Source: Nautilus pompilius
Lineage: Eukaryota > Mollusca > Cephalopoda > Nautilida > Nautilidae
NCBI GenBank assembly: GCA_018389105.1
Contig: JACATO010000122.1
Span: 325,001-389,000 of the forward strand
Direction of reading: 5' to 3'
Length of the DNA: 64,000 nt
Shown: positions 23,014 to 36,254 of the stretch, piece by piece
Position numbering within the stretch: position 1 is the stretch's first letter
Layout of the letters: each line of letters starts with the position of its first letter
Translations under genes and position numbers: made by a program
The notes under the pieces: generated by a model
Databases searched by the model: none
Told to the model about the DNA's origin: nothing
What the model saw: the letters and a program-made list of their open reading frames with translations, nothing else

Positions 23014-26000
23014 TCAGTAATTTATCTTCCTTTCTGCATATGGCATAAGATGACGATTCTGGTCTAATCTTTCTTCATTCACTACTTCTGATGAAGTTCC
23101 AGATGTTACCACTGAGCCAGCTGAAGAGTGGGGACTCCGTCTGTACGACAAAGGAGTTTTTAGAAGTTCCCTGGATGTCGAGGAATCCAAACCAGCATTT
23201 CCCTGCAATGGGCTGTTAAAATTTTTTAAAAATAACAAAGAGTAATGCTGTTATCTATTATGATAGATTAATGTATAGAATTTGAGTTACCTGCTGACTA
23301 GATTACCTGTCTATGAAACATGGAGGGAGTAGTTAGCATTACTTCACTTATATTAACACATACTTTTGTGTTACAATTGAAATAAATACATATATTTTAA
23401 AAAAATTAAGATGATTTTGACTTGAAAAACAAACAAACAAACAAACAAAATTACCTTTGAGGATTTCTTACTCCTGTACTTTCATTATTTTGATTCCTGG
23501 AGATAGATGGTGAACTTATCAGAGAACTACCCGAGGGTTGTACTGAATGCCTTTTCTTCCCCTTTAGCTTTCTTCTCCTTTGACGGTAGGCAGTCTGGCC
23601 TGCTATTAGTTCTCTGAAATAAAATTCATCATACTGAAATCTTTGGTTTATTTTCTGTTTGAATCACTAGAAACTGAGTTTGTGCCAGGGGCGTTGTTCA
23701 ATGAAGCCCTGCTGAAATAGCAGAGCAGTAATGGTATCTGGCCGGGTTTCATTTGAACATCCCTAGCACAATAAAAATGAGAAACAAACTGCTATGGGTT
23801 AATGCTTTTTTTTTTAACTGTCCAGCATGCAAACTCTACCTACAGCATCTCTTTAGTGGACAGGTTAAACAGTACATTTACTGGATCTGTGATGGTTGTT
23901 CCTATGTCAAAACTGCCGTCAAGCGGACACTACGACAAGCTTGCTCTCTTGGGCTGGGCCACTATAACCCCAAAACAAACGGACAACAGTCTTGACTCCA
24001 TGTACCTGAATGATCATTCCTGAACGTGAAATGTCAATAAATGCAAGTTTTTTTTTTTTTTTACACACCCAAAGTCAATTTCTCCATTGTTGTCTCTATC
24101 CAAATCATCAATAAGCTTTGTCGTCTGGTGCACTGTTAATGGAATCCCTGTTGCCTGGTAATAAAATAAGAGTGTGACATGTTGCAAGATCTGAAGATTT
24201 TGAACATTTGTAACAAAACAAAATGTAACTGATTTTTAAAAAGATCCATTCTTAGGGTAGAAATAATTGTGTAAAATATTTTCAAACAGAGCAGAGGTCA
24301 CATTGACAGCAAACTACTGCAAAAACATTTAGATAATTTCTTAGTGATGCTTAGTTATTTTCACTTAAAGTATTATCTATCAGCAAAGTTTACGAATTAT
24401 GTGAACAGCATCAGTGTATGATATATTTTTAAATTAATCACTGAGTAAAAATACACATCTAACATGCAAAATTTCAGTTAATAATTTTACAACTTAATGT
24501 AAAATTTATTTAGCAAACTTATACAAACTTGACTTGTTTCTCATTGCTCCATAAAAACTGTGGATTGACTTGTATTATTCTGGCACAATTCCATTGTAGG
24601 TAATGAGGTGCTAGAAGGTATCATAAAATCTTGAGTTTTATTTTTATTTCATATGGAAAGAAAGTGCACAACTGAGTAAACATCTTATTAAGCTGTTCTA
24701 AAGACCATATCTCATTTTATACTCTCTGGCCAATAGTACAATCAGTTGTTAAAAAAAAAAACAAAAACTTTTAGTAATCTTTAGGAGAATTTTGTCTTAG
24801 AGGACAGAAAATAGAATGTTAGATTTAGATTGCCAAACTATGTAGTGAAAAGCAACCTTAAAAACATTTACATAAGTTGTAAATTGTTGAATGAAGAAAG
24901 TCTAAAGTTCAGCTTTAAGGCAAGGATCTAGTTGTATACTTTCTCACTGTTATAAACTATACTCTTACAACAATTCCTTTCCTAAGTTCATCTTTGCTCA
25001 CTGAGCTATTGCCATCCTGGTCAAATCTAGAAAAAAGGTCTTTGAGGCGAAGGTTCTTTTCTTTTATGTAGTTGATCAACAGAGTGAGTGGATCTGCAAC
25101 AAACGGATCAGTTTGTTTGTACATTGTTGATGATAAGCCATCTCCTCTCAGTCGGATCCCATGTTTAACAATGAACCTTGGCTTAAACCCATGGATGGTT
25201 TTCAAGAGACTCTCAAATCTCTCAGACACATGAACATCCTAAAAATAATGATGTAAGGCAATTTAAAAAAAAAAAACAACAACTTGCAACATGACAATTA
25301 CTTTGATACGTTTTTAAAAATCTACTAACCCAGACAAGGCAGAAAAATCAACGGATAGTGGGTTTTAGTGTATGCTTTTGTGAAATTAAATATGACCTGT
25401 ATAGAGTCACCTGGTGCTAACTCCTAACACAACAGATATACTGATGTTTGTAAATTCCATGCCCAAAAGCAACACTGTTAATCTAAGATCAAGATTTTGT
25501 CAAGTGTATCTGTGGGGAGTATAAAAATATAGTAAAGCAGCAGCTTCATTCTAGAAGGAGAAAAAAAATCACAAAAATAACTCTGATGTCGTGCAACCAC
25601 AAAAACACTTCACTGGAAGACAGCTGGCATAAGGCAAGTCACTGCTGCTCCAGTATTCAGCAGTTACTTATCAGACAACTATGCACATTATCTATCAAAT
25701 TGTGACATAACTACAAAGATGATCATCGGAGGGTAAAACAAAGTCATATCTTCTCCACAGATTCAACAATGACCCTTAGTAATGAGAGATGTGATGCTGA
25801 GACTTCACACTAGAAGCTAATTTCTTGGACCAATAGTCACATCACTGTGGACAACAGGTCCTCTTCACAGATGAAAATCATTTTACTTGAACTTTCAAAA
25901 TGGCAGGGAGCTGAGATCAGGGAAAGCAGTGTATTGCTATGGATCTTGACTTGTTAGACAGAAGAATATATAAAACATCAATATCATGGAAGTAATTCCA

Positions 26001-29000
26001 CACACACTGTGCTAGTGCCTTGTTTCAGGTCTTCTTCAAATTTCCTCATCCAGTTCTTTCATATTTAAAGGTTTGTATGCATCCAGTAAAATGATATTAA
26101 ATTGTGCAGTATGAACCCAAGTACAAACCAGAATAACTAAACATTTGTAGATTGGATAAATTTTAAAAACAAATGTTAAGTAAGAAAATTATAGTTTTAA
26201 AGAACATGAAATACAATTTTGTTTACTTACGAGAATTGAGATAAGTGGATAATTGCTTAAAAGCACAGCATACAACATATTTTCAAAGATTAAAGAAAAT
26301 TTGTTTTAGAAAGTAAATCAATCTTAATACATATTTTCAAGTGTTTGTAACTCTTTCATGGCCAACTATAGCACCTGGAGGCCCAAAGTTTTGGATATAT
26401 GTTCTTCAGAATCTGCACAAGGTTTTAAGCTACTGCATTTTGGCCTAAAGCCATTTTTTCATGTGCAGCACCAGGTGCCCCAGTTAGTTTTAAATATTAT
26501 TTAAAAATCTATAGTCAAAAAATTCTTTTTTGAATAAGTTAATTACTGAGTAGTCAAAAGAATGGAAACATCTCTTATCAACCATAGATTGCACTGTCCA
26601 TACTGTACCTCTATATCTAGTGTTTCCAGGCTCCAGTCCGGCCTGCATTTTAGTATCTCTAGTGCCATACATGCTCCAGAATTCGTAATTGGATTACTGC
26701 TTAGCTGAAACAAAAAAAAAAAAATTAAAGAATTAACTATGCACTGGTTTATTAATGAAATATAGCATACAGGATTTAATGCTGCCCCTCAAAGGTTTAA
26801 TAGGCATATGCTGAGTCTTTGGTTAGCAACAGTGATACTTTTCTAATTATGAACAAAAACAACAAACTTTTAGCAACACAACTTGTAATTAATAGTAATA
26901 TTTTCTTCCTCGCAACACAACAAAAGGCCTAAAAATGATCACATCTACAATCCATATATCATTAAAAGATGTCACATTAATAAAGTATTAATGTCTCCAG
27001 TATAGTCAGTAATGCAACAACAGAAAACTGGAGATATCAAACAAACATGGTAGGCTGTCTTCAAACTTCTGCAATTAACGAAAAACAAACTTAAGTTGAC
27101 AACTGAATAGCAGATATTAGTATAGGTTTTCGTAGTGACAGCTTGCAATGTCTAGACATTTTGAATATACATTGAGCCACCATACAATTCATTACATACA
27201 CAACACCTGGAAGAAGCAGTCGAGAGATGGTGCCCTTAATTTTTTTACAGACATTAAGGACTCAGAAAATGTTATAACAAGTTGATTCAGTGGAATGGTT
27301 TAAAAAAACTACTAGTTTCTGAGGATATGTAGAAATATAAGCCTTTAAAAGTGGCAAAGTTTTGGTAATTGTCGATGTTGTTGGGAGCCAGAGTTTAAAA
27401 TTGCAAGTAATATAGTAGATCTCTGTTTTTTTTTGGAGGGGGGGGTTAATAAGTTGATGAATGCAAGAAACAGCTGTAGAAATTCTAAAAAAACAATATA
27501 TTTAACAATGTCTTAGAGTGGACTTCTTTGAAATGAAGATGATTTTGGTAATTAAAACTATCAAGGGCCTTGATTGAAAAATACTAATATTTTTTTTCAG
27601 TGATCAAATAGAATGCAAATGAACATAATAATAATAAAATAACTACCTGTGAATCTTAAAATTAGAAAAAAAAATTTTAGGGCATTAAAATCATATCAGC
27701 GTAATTATCAGTACTTGTGAAAGTATTAGAATTTACATCATGAATTACTTCTTTCATCTGGACACCCTCTTCCCCTCCCCATCACCTGAGTGTTATGATA
27801 CAGGCGTCCGTCATGGTCTGCATTACTGTCTGTTAATTCTACTGACCTTCAGTGTTTTAAGCCCAGTGTTTCTGACAATCCCTGAACACAGGTAGACCAC
27901 TCCCTTCAAGGTGATCCTGTTCCCACAAAGATCAAGGTTCCATAGAGTCTGGTTGACTTTTAAAACTTCTCCAAATACTTTAGCTCCTTCATTAGAAAAC
28001 CCATTCCATGACACATCTAACTGTCTCAACATTTTGTTTTCCTGAAAAGATTGGACAAGAACAAAACAACAACATTCTTATCTTAATCAACAAAGAAATG
28101 TATTTGAAATTTGCATTGCACTGAATTTATAATATGAACCACACTAAAATAGTTTTTCATTCCCCACCAAATAAAGTGAGTTCATCCACATCTTAAACAT
28201 TCAGCCATCATTACTCCTCTAAAATGAAAAACCAAGGTAGGTGGACTCAAATTTCTCAAGATATTTGTCCATATATCAAGGAGTTAATCTGAAGCTTGTC
28301 AGTCCATATGCCATACATATACCACCACTTTCTCTCCAATAGGTGTGTGCATCACTAACACAGTTGTCTGTCAAACTTGCAATTATCAACAATCTCTTTC
28401 AGCAGCAACTGCTGTAAAGACTTGGAAATACTGGATAGAAGCAACTGATGATATATAAAAGGCTTTTGTAAAATGAACCCTGCCAGGTTCCTCGCAATAC
28501 TGATGCTTTGTAGTCTTCACAAATGGCAGATTTGGAACAAAACTCTGTATGGGTATTTAGTTTAGTAGTAGGAAATAATGCAGGAAGATATAAAATTTTG
28601 CCTATATAAAATTGCTCTCAGGTGCTCAATGGGGTTCATATCCAAATCTTGTGAGGGTCACGGAAACTTATAGCCTTCCTAACTAATATGAAAATTTCTA
28701 AAATAGGCCTTTAGAAAATGTTCATAGAGAAGAAAGTCTGTACTGACATGCATATAAATAAATTTCATTAAATAATTGTAAAATTAAAAAAAAATGTTAT
28801 TCAGCAATGTAAAAAAGAAAACATCATTCTTGTTAAACCATGAGTCTTCTAAAAATTTAAGACAATTAAAATTGTGATGTGCCTTTAGTATTAGAAATCC
28901 TTAACGAAAAGAAATTTCAGTCTTTGATAGCTAAATGGTTAAATTAGTATTTCATATTTTATCACCAAATGAAATTGCATGTGCTTGTCATCACAATCTG

Positions 29001-32000
29001 GTGAACCTGTCACAAGGACTACAGTGGAGGAGTCACTAAAGGCCAAGCAGCCAGGATTACTGAGAAGGCTGCAAAGTTGGCTTTGCACGATTCATAATGA
29101 TCTTGTCTAATGCGTTCTGCTCTACATACCTTCAGAGACTCTGCTATCGCTAGAGCAGGTCCAAGGCGAATGTGATTCCACCTCAAGCTAAGACTTTCCA
29201 GTGTCTTGTTTTGTGCTGCAATACAAAGTAAGGAAAACCATGGTTACTAATTCAAACCTTTAGATTCTGGAAATGCAGTAGTATTACAAGAGATATATGC
29301 ACACAGCATTGCAGTGATACAGAGGTGTACAGTGGCTATTGAGTAGGCATGAGAGCAGCCTGGCATAGGATTAGTACAGTGATGTGCTTGCAATTTTTGT
29401 ACTAAAAATATTTTAAAATACAATACCTATGATATAAAAGCACCAGTGACATTAAACTTGGCAGAAATAGAGTTTTAACATTTTTCAAACAAGGTTCCAG
29501 CAAGTAGCAAGTTAGTACCTCTTGCTATAGTAAATTCATAAAGTTTATAGTTCATGGACTGGTATTTGCATCATATCAAGGCCATAAGGATGTTACTTCA
29601 CACCAACTGATGCTGTGAAAAGTTGCTGACAAGTCTGCAATACAAAGTTATATTGGCAAAAAAAAGGTGCCCTATCATCCCAAACATGACTGAGATCTGG
29701 TGGCCAGTTAGGCTCATTGATATTATTAAAGCAAAACAAAGAATGTTTCAGCCTTACTGTGTAGTGGCAGTTGTTGCCCTGCTGGAACAGTGATTTTAAA
29801 ACACCCTCACACTGTAAAAATTAGTGTTCATAGGATGTTGCCACTATCAAATTTGTTGTTTCATGCGAGTCAACAAGCATTTTCTGTTGGCAATGATAAA
29901 CTTAGATTATGCTATCAGCAAATGACAAAACTGAATTGTAACTTCTTTGAAAAAACACAATAGTAGTCCAAAATCAACAATGTTGATCATATGCCTGTAC
30001 AAAATGGCCTTTGATACCAAACTCAGCTTAAACTAGTAATTCTTTAGATAAAGTGTAGACTTTTGCCTGGTGCTGTCTGTGGCATTATAATGAGATGGAT
30101 GCAAGAGGACATATGATGAACACACACATCCAGCTGAGTTGTGGCAATTCTTTCTTTGAGGTTCTCCATCCATAATGGCTAACTTATTCCAGTCGAGGAA
30201 TCTAACACTTTGTGACAGTGTGGTACAGTGATTATTTTATAGACAATCATTCAGATTTTCCACATGAAAAATTTTAAGTTGTACTGCTTATGCTCTTCTG
30301 AAAATCAAATGACATTACCAAATCTTGTTGAAGTCACAAAAAGCAATGTTAGCATATATGACAAGAAATATAATTTCTTTGGCATTGTATTGTGTAAATT
30401 TTATTTCTTGGAAACAGTGTTAAAGTGTTTAAGTATGCACCATGATGGCCTGCCTCGTTAATTAGACTTTTGGTTACACTTGGCCTCAACTTGTTTACCC
30501 ATGATGACAGTCACAGATGTGCAAAGCACAGTGGTCTCTGGTTTCATACGTGTGCTTGGGTCGATCACCAGTCCTCTTCGCTTAGGACCAAAAAAATCTA
30601 AAATTTTCCTTTCAGAGCAGGGTTAAATTAAAATCCTCTTTTTTGATGAGTTCCTGTCTAGAATCAAACTGTATAGCAATTTTTTCTCTCTTGCAAATTT
30701 GTGTTGAAAAGATGTACATTTTTCCTGAAGAATGCCGTTTCGCTTCTGGTCGTGCTAGCTGCTGTTCTCATCCCCAAGAAAGAAACGAAAAAAAAAACAA
30801 ACGTTTTTTATACGGTAACAGTCAATTCTTTCTCACTCGTTATCAGAGAGTTAAAGGACACTTGCTTCTCCACTCATTAAAGAAGTAGGAATAAGTTTAA
30901 AGGCAAAAAAACAAAAACAAACAAAAAGCAGAAGACCTGTTTCTTTCGTGGAAATGAGAACAGCAGATAGCATGACGTTAACCCTCTGATAACGAGTGAG
31001 AAAGAATTGACTGTTACCTTATAAAAACGTTTTTTTTTTTTTTTCTTCAAAAGTTTGATGTAGTAAAAACCACAATTTTACCTACTCATGAGACAAATGT
31101 TTTCCAAAAGGGCTGAAGCAGTTTTTAGTGATTTCAGTCTCTTTCCTTGGGCACAATTTGAAATGCAATAGATGGAGTGATAAGAAAGCACAAGAAAATC
31201 ACGGGTAATGTTTACTAACACCTAACTGCACACAAAATCTTATTTGATCAGATGTTGATATTTATTTTGAATTTCTAATATCTTAAAGTGTATTACTGGA
31301 AAATGGTGAACTAAAAGGTCTGTAAATCTGATAGGGTCAGAAAGACAAAAAATCAAAATTCCTTACCAATTGCCTGACCAAGAGCACAGCAGTACGTGTC
31401 ATGGAGCCCATTATAACTTAAATCCAGTTCTCGCAAGTTGATAGTTTCCTTAAAATGAGAAATTAGAAATCTGAATTTCCCTATCTCATTGAATGAACAT
31501 GTAAGAAACTTAATTATCTTTTATTAGTTTAAAAATTACTCTCAAATTTTACACAGTCAATACAAAATATACACTACTGTAAATCATTTCTGCATTACTC
31601 ACTGAGATCACTTCTGCAAACAGCAAAGCATCTCTGCCCTTGAAATAATTACCTGCATTTAAAAAAAAAAAGTGTTTATTAAATCTGCTACAATATGTAA
31701 TGTCTTTTCTAAATTGTATGTAAACAATTCCCTTACCAGATGAAACATTTGGCACAGATACCAAACAGCAGGAACAAGGCAATAATCAGTAAAAGCTAAA
31801 CTATTAACCTAGTTTTACTGCAGTACTGGCCTCAGACTGTAATGGCCTACCAGTGAATGTGTGAAATATCTGACTCGACATCACCTATTTTTAATATTTC
31901 TTTATTTTCTAAATTATTTCAAATTCTCTCACGAGTAGTACCGAGTCAAACACTGTCTTGATTCCATGAACGAGCCACTTTCTTCTTCAAACCCGTGTGC

Positions 32001-35000
32001 CAACCAACATTGGCCTCACCAGAGGAAAAGTGACAGATTCCTAAACCAAGAAAAGAACAGGGTGAAGATGCTAGCCCCAAGAATCTCTACCAGAACTCTT
32101 CATTTTCAGATGTAAAAAAGAAACCCATGCAGCTGGCTAGTGTAGAAGAGCAAGAAGAAACCGTGCTAAAGGTTGGTTAAACTACTTGGAATTTGAACTT
32201 GGGCCCCATAACTGTAGCATTCCAGGTCTACCAGTAAGACTTTGTTTTTCTGTAAGTAATGTTACAACTAAGAGAACATTTGGTTTATTTCATATTCAGT
32301 AGCTCATTCCTTCTGTTTTATTTATTTTCAAGTAAAAAAAATATGAAGAGGAGGAAGATGATCTGAAAAACAAAACAATTTCTGAAAGAAGCAACATTCA
32401 TGGCAAACTAGCATTTTCTGGCAGGATGTAATTTCTAAATAAGATGGTATTTCAGTGAGATCAGAGTCACTGCTTGGAGTGAAATATAGTGAACATTTTA
32501 CAAAATAAACATCACAGTTCATACTCACCAGAAAGGTTTACAGATGTAAGTGTTCCATTACACACAAGGACTTTAGCTATAATTTCTGCTCCTTGTGACT
32601 CTAAGTTGTTATCAGACAAATCCTAGTTGATGAAGAAAGATGTATTTAATAGTTAAATCAGTAAACAGATTTAAAAAAAAAAAACTGATTGTGGAATACC
32701 TATGGAAAGTATTAGTCACAAAATAAGATAAATTAAATAAATTTATGCTTTTCCAAATATTTAATATTCCGATGTAAAATGAAAAGTAGATATAAGAAAA
32801 AAAAAATTCTAAAAGCATCATCCAAACACAGCCTGGTCATCAATATAGCAGAATATTTAGTGTAATATATTATACATAAAAAGAGAATCCAAAAAAGTGA
32901 TCTCCATTTATCTTACCAGGAGAGTCATTACTTGACTGGAATAGATCAGTTCTGCAACATACTTCATTTCTTCAGCTCCAATCGTGTTACCTGACAAGTG
33001 AAGTTCCTTGATCATCTTATTGTTCTAGAAATTAAAATATAGATAAAACAGAGAGACAGACAGAAAGAAAGATCTTGTCTTCTCCTTTGTTGAATGAAAA
33101 AAGGGTTACACCTTTAATACATATAGTGTATATTTAAACTCTCAAGGAATGAAAAGAATCTGATAGTTTGACAAATTCAAAAAAGTGATATTTACTTTCT
33201 TGTTAGTAATAATACAAAATCATCAGAAAGCTGTAGATGTTTAGTATAGCCTATCATGGCTTATACAAGACCTCTCTCCACCAAAGAGAAATGTCAGTCA
33301 GCTGGTACTTGAAACTGGTTTTACACTAATTACTGCTGCTAGGTTATTACTATCAATCAGGATTTTGCTAAAAATAATAAGTGTTTTTCTAATGTCAAAC
33401 CGGAATACTTTAAGTAATTCATGATTATAACCTCTAAGAATCTTAAGTATATTGCTGAAAAAAAAGCATGATTATCCATACCCTCAAAATCACTATTATT
33501 TCCAAAACCACCATCAGATCTACCATAAAATATCTAAGAAGCAAACCAAGTAAATCTAATATTTACAAACATTCAGTAACACCCTGGTAACCCTATATTG
33601 AACTCTTTCTAATATTTTAGTAACCTTTCTTAAATAAGGACAGACTAAGGACATGCACACGTACACATTGTTGCTAAAACTCCTCTGGTTTTGTCTGATA
33701 GTTGGGTCAATTATTCCTAGCACAGTTTAACTAACATTTACATTGAACTCCAAGTATGTTAATAAAAAAAAACAATTAGTTTAGCTGAAGGACAAAGAGC
33801 ATTTCACCGAGGTAAATAAGAGAACAAATCTTGAGTATACAAATGTACAGAGTAAACCTTGAAAAAGCAAATACATGAAAAAAGCTCTGCTAAACAGTGT
33901 AAAAAAAAAAATTAAATGTAGATATAAAAATAGAAAAGGTCAAAACAAACAGTAAGAAATGGTGTAGGGCATCAGTCATTGATTCAGTTGTGATGAGATT
34001 GAGAACATCTCAAAACATCCCTAGATGTAAAAAAAAAAAAAAAATAACACCAGTAGTATTAGCATATAATTGAATTATGACCTGGCCTTTCTCCAAAAGT
34101 TAGGTTAAAGTGCTCCACAGACAAATCAATGCCTTAAACTCAATATTCAAATCACCATTGTTGTATCTAACAATCGTAATGCACCAGAACTTTCAAAACA
34201 TAGTAGTACTAGAATAGACAGAATATATAGATAATTTATGACTTAAGCCACTTTTGTTGCCATACCTCCAGAAGACCCAGATTAAACAAGTGTCGTTCAG
34301 TACTGATGCATGTCTCATCTGTAAAAAAAATAATAAAAAGATGACAAACAAATTACTTTTAATGCAAGAACTAAAGCTTTAGTTCCTTTTGGTCCTAGTG
34401 CCATTTTGTTAAGATGCACCCATCTACTTGAGAGACATCTCAGCACTGACCTCAGGGGTGTAGTTTTCAGTTTTCTGCAGGCAGACTCATACACAGCACG
34501 CATTGTCGGGGCACTGCTCAGAAGTGGATCTGCAGAAAGAAATAAAGTAAACCAGCTCTTTAAAACAATAGAACAGAAAAATCTGGTAAAAGAATTTTAA
34601 TGAATCCTAACTCTGAATGTTAGTCATTGACAAACACAGGAAAGTTTAAAGAACAATTTTAATAATTTTGTGTTCTGGATCATAAATTAGGCAAACTTTC
34701 TGCTGAATTATTGCGGCTATTTTCAATGCTGAAGAATTTTCTAAGTTTTAATAAACAATATAAAGCAATTTTAGAAATTCATGGAAGAAAGTTATATTAA
34801 TGGCCAACAACATTAAAGCTATTATCCATCTTACTGTCACTCTGTGATGTAAAAGTCTAAAGTCAAGATTGCATCATTTGCTAGGCCGACAAAAAAGAAT
34901 CTCTACATTCTAGTAGCTAACATAACATTATGTTTCTTACTTATAACATCTATTAATATATTCATTATTTAATGGCTAAATCCTTTTAATTTTATAAATA

Positions 35001-36254
35001 TGTATACCAAGGTCTTCATTTCTTCTTTAATGACTACAAAGAGCAAGATCACTTCTGTCCAATGAAACTACTGCCCAACTATTTCTCTCTATGATTCTCT
35101 CTTTAGTTCAGTAGTGGCCAAAATTAATAAGTCACCTTGCATTTTAATACTGATATCTCATTATGAAAAGTATAATATATAATTCTGTAATATAATAAAG
35201 CAAATTAAGTCCTCTTTCCTCGGTGCTAAACATCTTTAAAGTGGTAATTTCTTGCAAAGACGTAATTATGAAGTAATAAAGGTTTGACTAAAGAATATCT
35301 TAACAAGAGAAATGTATCAGTGATAAATCAGAAATGAAACAAATGCTCAAACACTGCATTAGTGCTGGTGCAATCCCACTTAAACAAAACCAGAATTATT
35401 CTGGATGATATACACGACTGGGTGAAAAAAAATTGTTTTAACTATTTATGAAAATAGAAGCATCCACAAGAATGTTTTAACCTCAGAACATCAATACATG
35501 CAGTCACGAATGGACTTTGAGATTAGCAAAACTTTATTTTCCCCTATCAACATTAAGTGGATGCCACTAATCACAGAATTGTTTATCCTTTATCTCCTGG
35601 TGATAGGTTTGCAAAAGAGTTAGCCAACTGTTTTGCTGTCAGGGAAACAATCTTCTGAACTCCTTTAGGCTTTCTAGACATTGTGTAATGGAAAATATAT
35701 TTTAAAACAGAAAATAAAAGCAATTTTTTTGAAAGCTTAAATCACTGATACTTTCTCCTTTCCTGTTTTAAACTTTATTCTACACTAATGTAATCTGCAA
35801 TAACAGTTCAGCATCACTAACAGCGCAAGGTGGCTGAATTTATCATTTTAGCTTTATTGGAAGATTTAAGTTGCATAAAATCAGATATGGAAAAAATACT
35901 CAAACCTTTTAGAATACTTAAGGATTTATCTGTAAGACATAAAAAAAAACAACAGCACAGAACTTAATGCCTTAAGTTGGCTACAAATACTTGTAGATTA
36001 AACATATTTGAGGATAATCATTCATGAAAAGTATATTAACAGCTTACTGTACCTTTGATATCAGAGAAGAGTGGAGAGAGCACTAGCATTGTATCTTCTT
36101 TTGATGAAAGCTTGTCCTCTAGCTCCAAGGTTTTCCCACCTTCCAGAGTTTTTCCCCCCCCATAGGCTGAGAAAAGGGTCAGTGATCCTGGCTGGCCATC
36201 TAATAGAACACTGGAAGTTGAGCCAATGTTAGACAAAACCTCAGCTACTGCCAT
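23014..36254 (-). CDS. LRRC74A: LRRC74A-like leucine-rich repeat protein with two EF-hands (14 exons, about 617 aa)
   Basis: Minus-strand exons: 36053-36254, 34357-34529, 34266-34318, 32917-33024, 32529-32622, 31603-31652, 31367-31448, 29130-29215, 27847-28041, 26609-26704, 24969-25238, 24069-24154, 23455-23613, 23014-23212. Phases match at every junction except exon 2 to 3 (see findings). The N-terminus MAVAEVLSNIGSTSS is followed by the family signature RAVYESACRKL ... ALGPKGTKALVLAL. Next are RNI-type leucine-rich repeats such as IKELHLSGNTIGAEEM, DLSDNNLESQGAEII, LRELDLSYNGLHDTY, LRQLDVSWNGFSNEGAKVF and LWNLDLCGNRITLKGVV. After DVHVSERFESLLKTIHGFKP come two canonical EF-hand loops, DQDGNSSVSKDE and DRDNNGEIDFGE. 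The tail is basic and then Ser-rich. It is presumably a cytoplasmic calcium-responsive scaffold; human LRRC74A is poorly characterised, so function is inferred. Orthology rests on the shared order of blocks. Confidence 0.85.
23430..23450. repeat. (AAAC)n microsatellite
   Basis: About five AAAC units directly beside the donor of the exon at 23455-23613. Confidence 0.85.
23680..24060. other. GC-richer insert in an LRRC74A-like intron
   Basis: This segment is near 50% GC in places and runs from about GCCAGGGGCGTTGTTCAATG to a poly(T) run at about 24045-24062. It contains AATAAATGCAAG just before the T run. Two overlapping open frames (23753-23995 and 23802-24023) show no family I recognise. It may be a non-autonomous transposon or a retrocopy fragment. 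Confidence 0.4.
25490..26040 (+). mobile_element. Tc1/mariner-like fossil
   Basis: Plus-strand translation with stops shows a Tc1-type order. A degraded RR..N.L...GL region near 25610-25840 is followed by VLFTDENHFT and a stop, then FKMAGS ... GKQCIAMDLDL. This corresponds to the VLFSDESRF segment around the second catalytic Asp. Ends are not clear. It lies in the LRRC74A-like intron between exons 24969-25238 and 26609-26704. Confidence 0.6.
28290..28740 (-). mobile_element. Tc1/mariner-like fossil, C-terminal part
   Basis: The minus strand carries SQDLDMNPIEHLRAILY, the degraded SPDLNPIEHLW region of a Tc1 transposase, followed by disabled coding sequence. Ends are not identified. It is intronic, between LRRC74A-like exons 27847-28041 and 29130-29215. 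Confidence 0.6.
29310..30240 (-). mobile_element. Tc1/mariner-like fossil
   Basis: The minus strand carries FQQGNNCHYTVRL, resembling the FQQDNAPCHTA segment, and downstream a degraded NWPPDLS...VWDD, resembling WP..SPDLNPIE.LWD. Many stops. TACAGTG-like words at about 29330 and 30220 may be remnants of the termini. It is intronic in the LRRC74A-like gene. Confidence 0.5.
30753..31030. repeat. Interleaved inverted repeats X-Y-spacer-X'-Y'
   Basis: Block X (30753-30787, including GCTGCTGTTCTCAT) recurs inverted at 30940-30972. Block Y (30801-30854, including GTCAATTCTTTCTCACTCGT) recurs inverted at 30978-31030; it holds at least 34 identical bases. A simple hairpin would give X-Y-Y'-X', but here the order is X-Y-X'-Y'. 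It is in the LRRC74A-like intron between exons 31367-31448 and 29130-29215. Confidence 0.85.
32110..32250 (-). mobile_element. tRNA-derived SINE copy
   Basis: The minus-strand head has AGTCTTACTGGTAGACCTGG and the B box AAGTTCAAATTCC, followed by GTTTCTTCTTGCTCTTCTAC and CTAGCCAGCTGCATGGG. It shares its body with the copy near 5.0 kb. Confidence 0.6.
34530..36052 (-). other. Intron 1 of the LRRC74A-like gene
   Basis: AT-rich sequence of about 1.5 kb. A more complex stretch near 35500-35690 gives a partial minus/plus open reading of no recognisable family. No inverted repeats were noticed. Confidence 0.45.
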
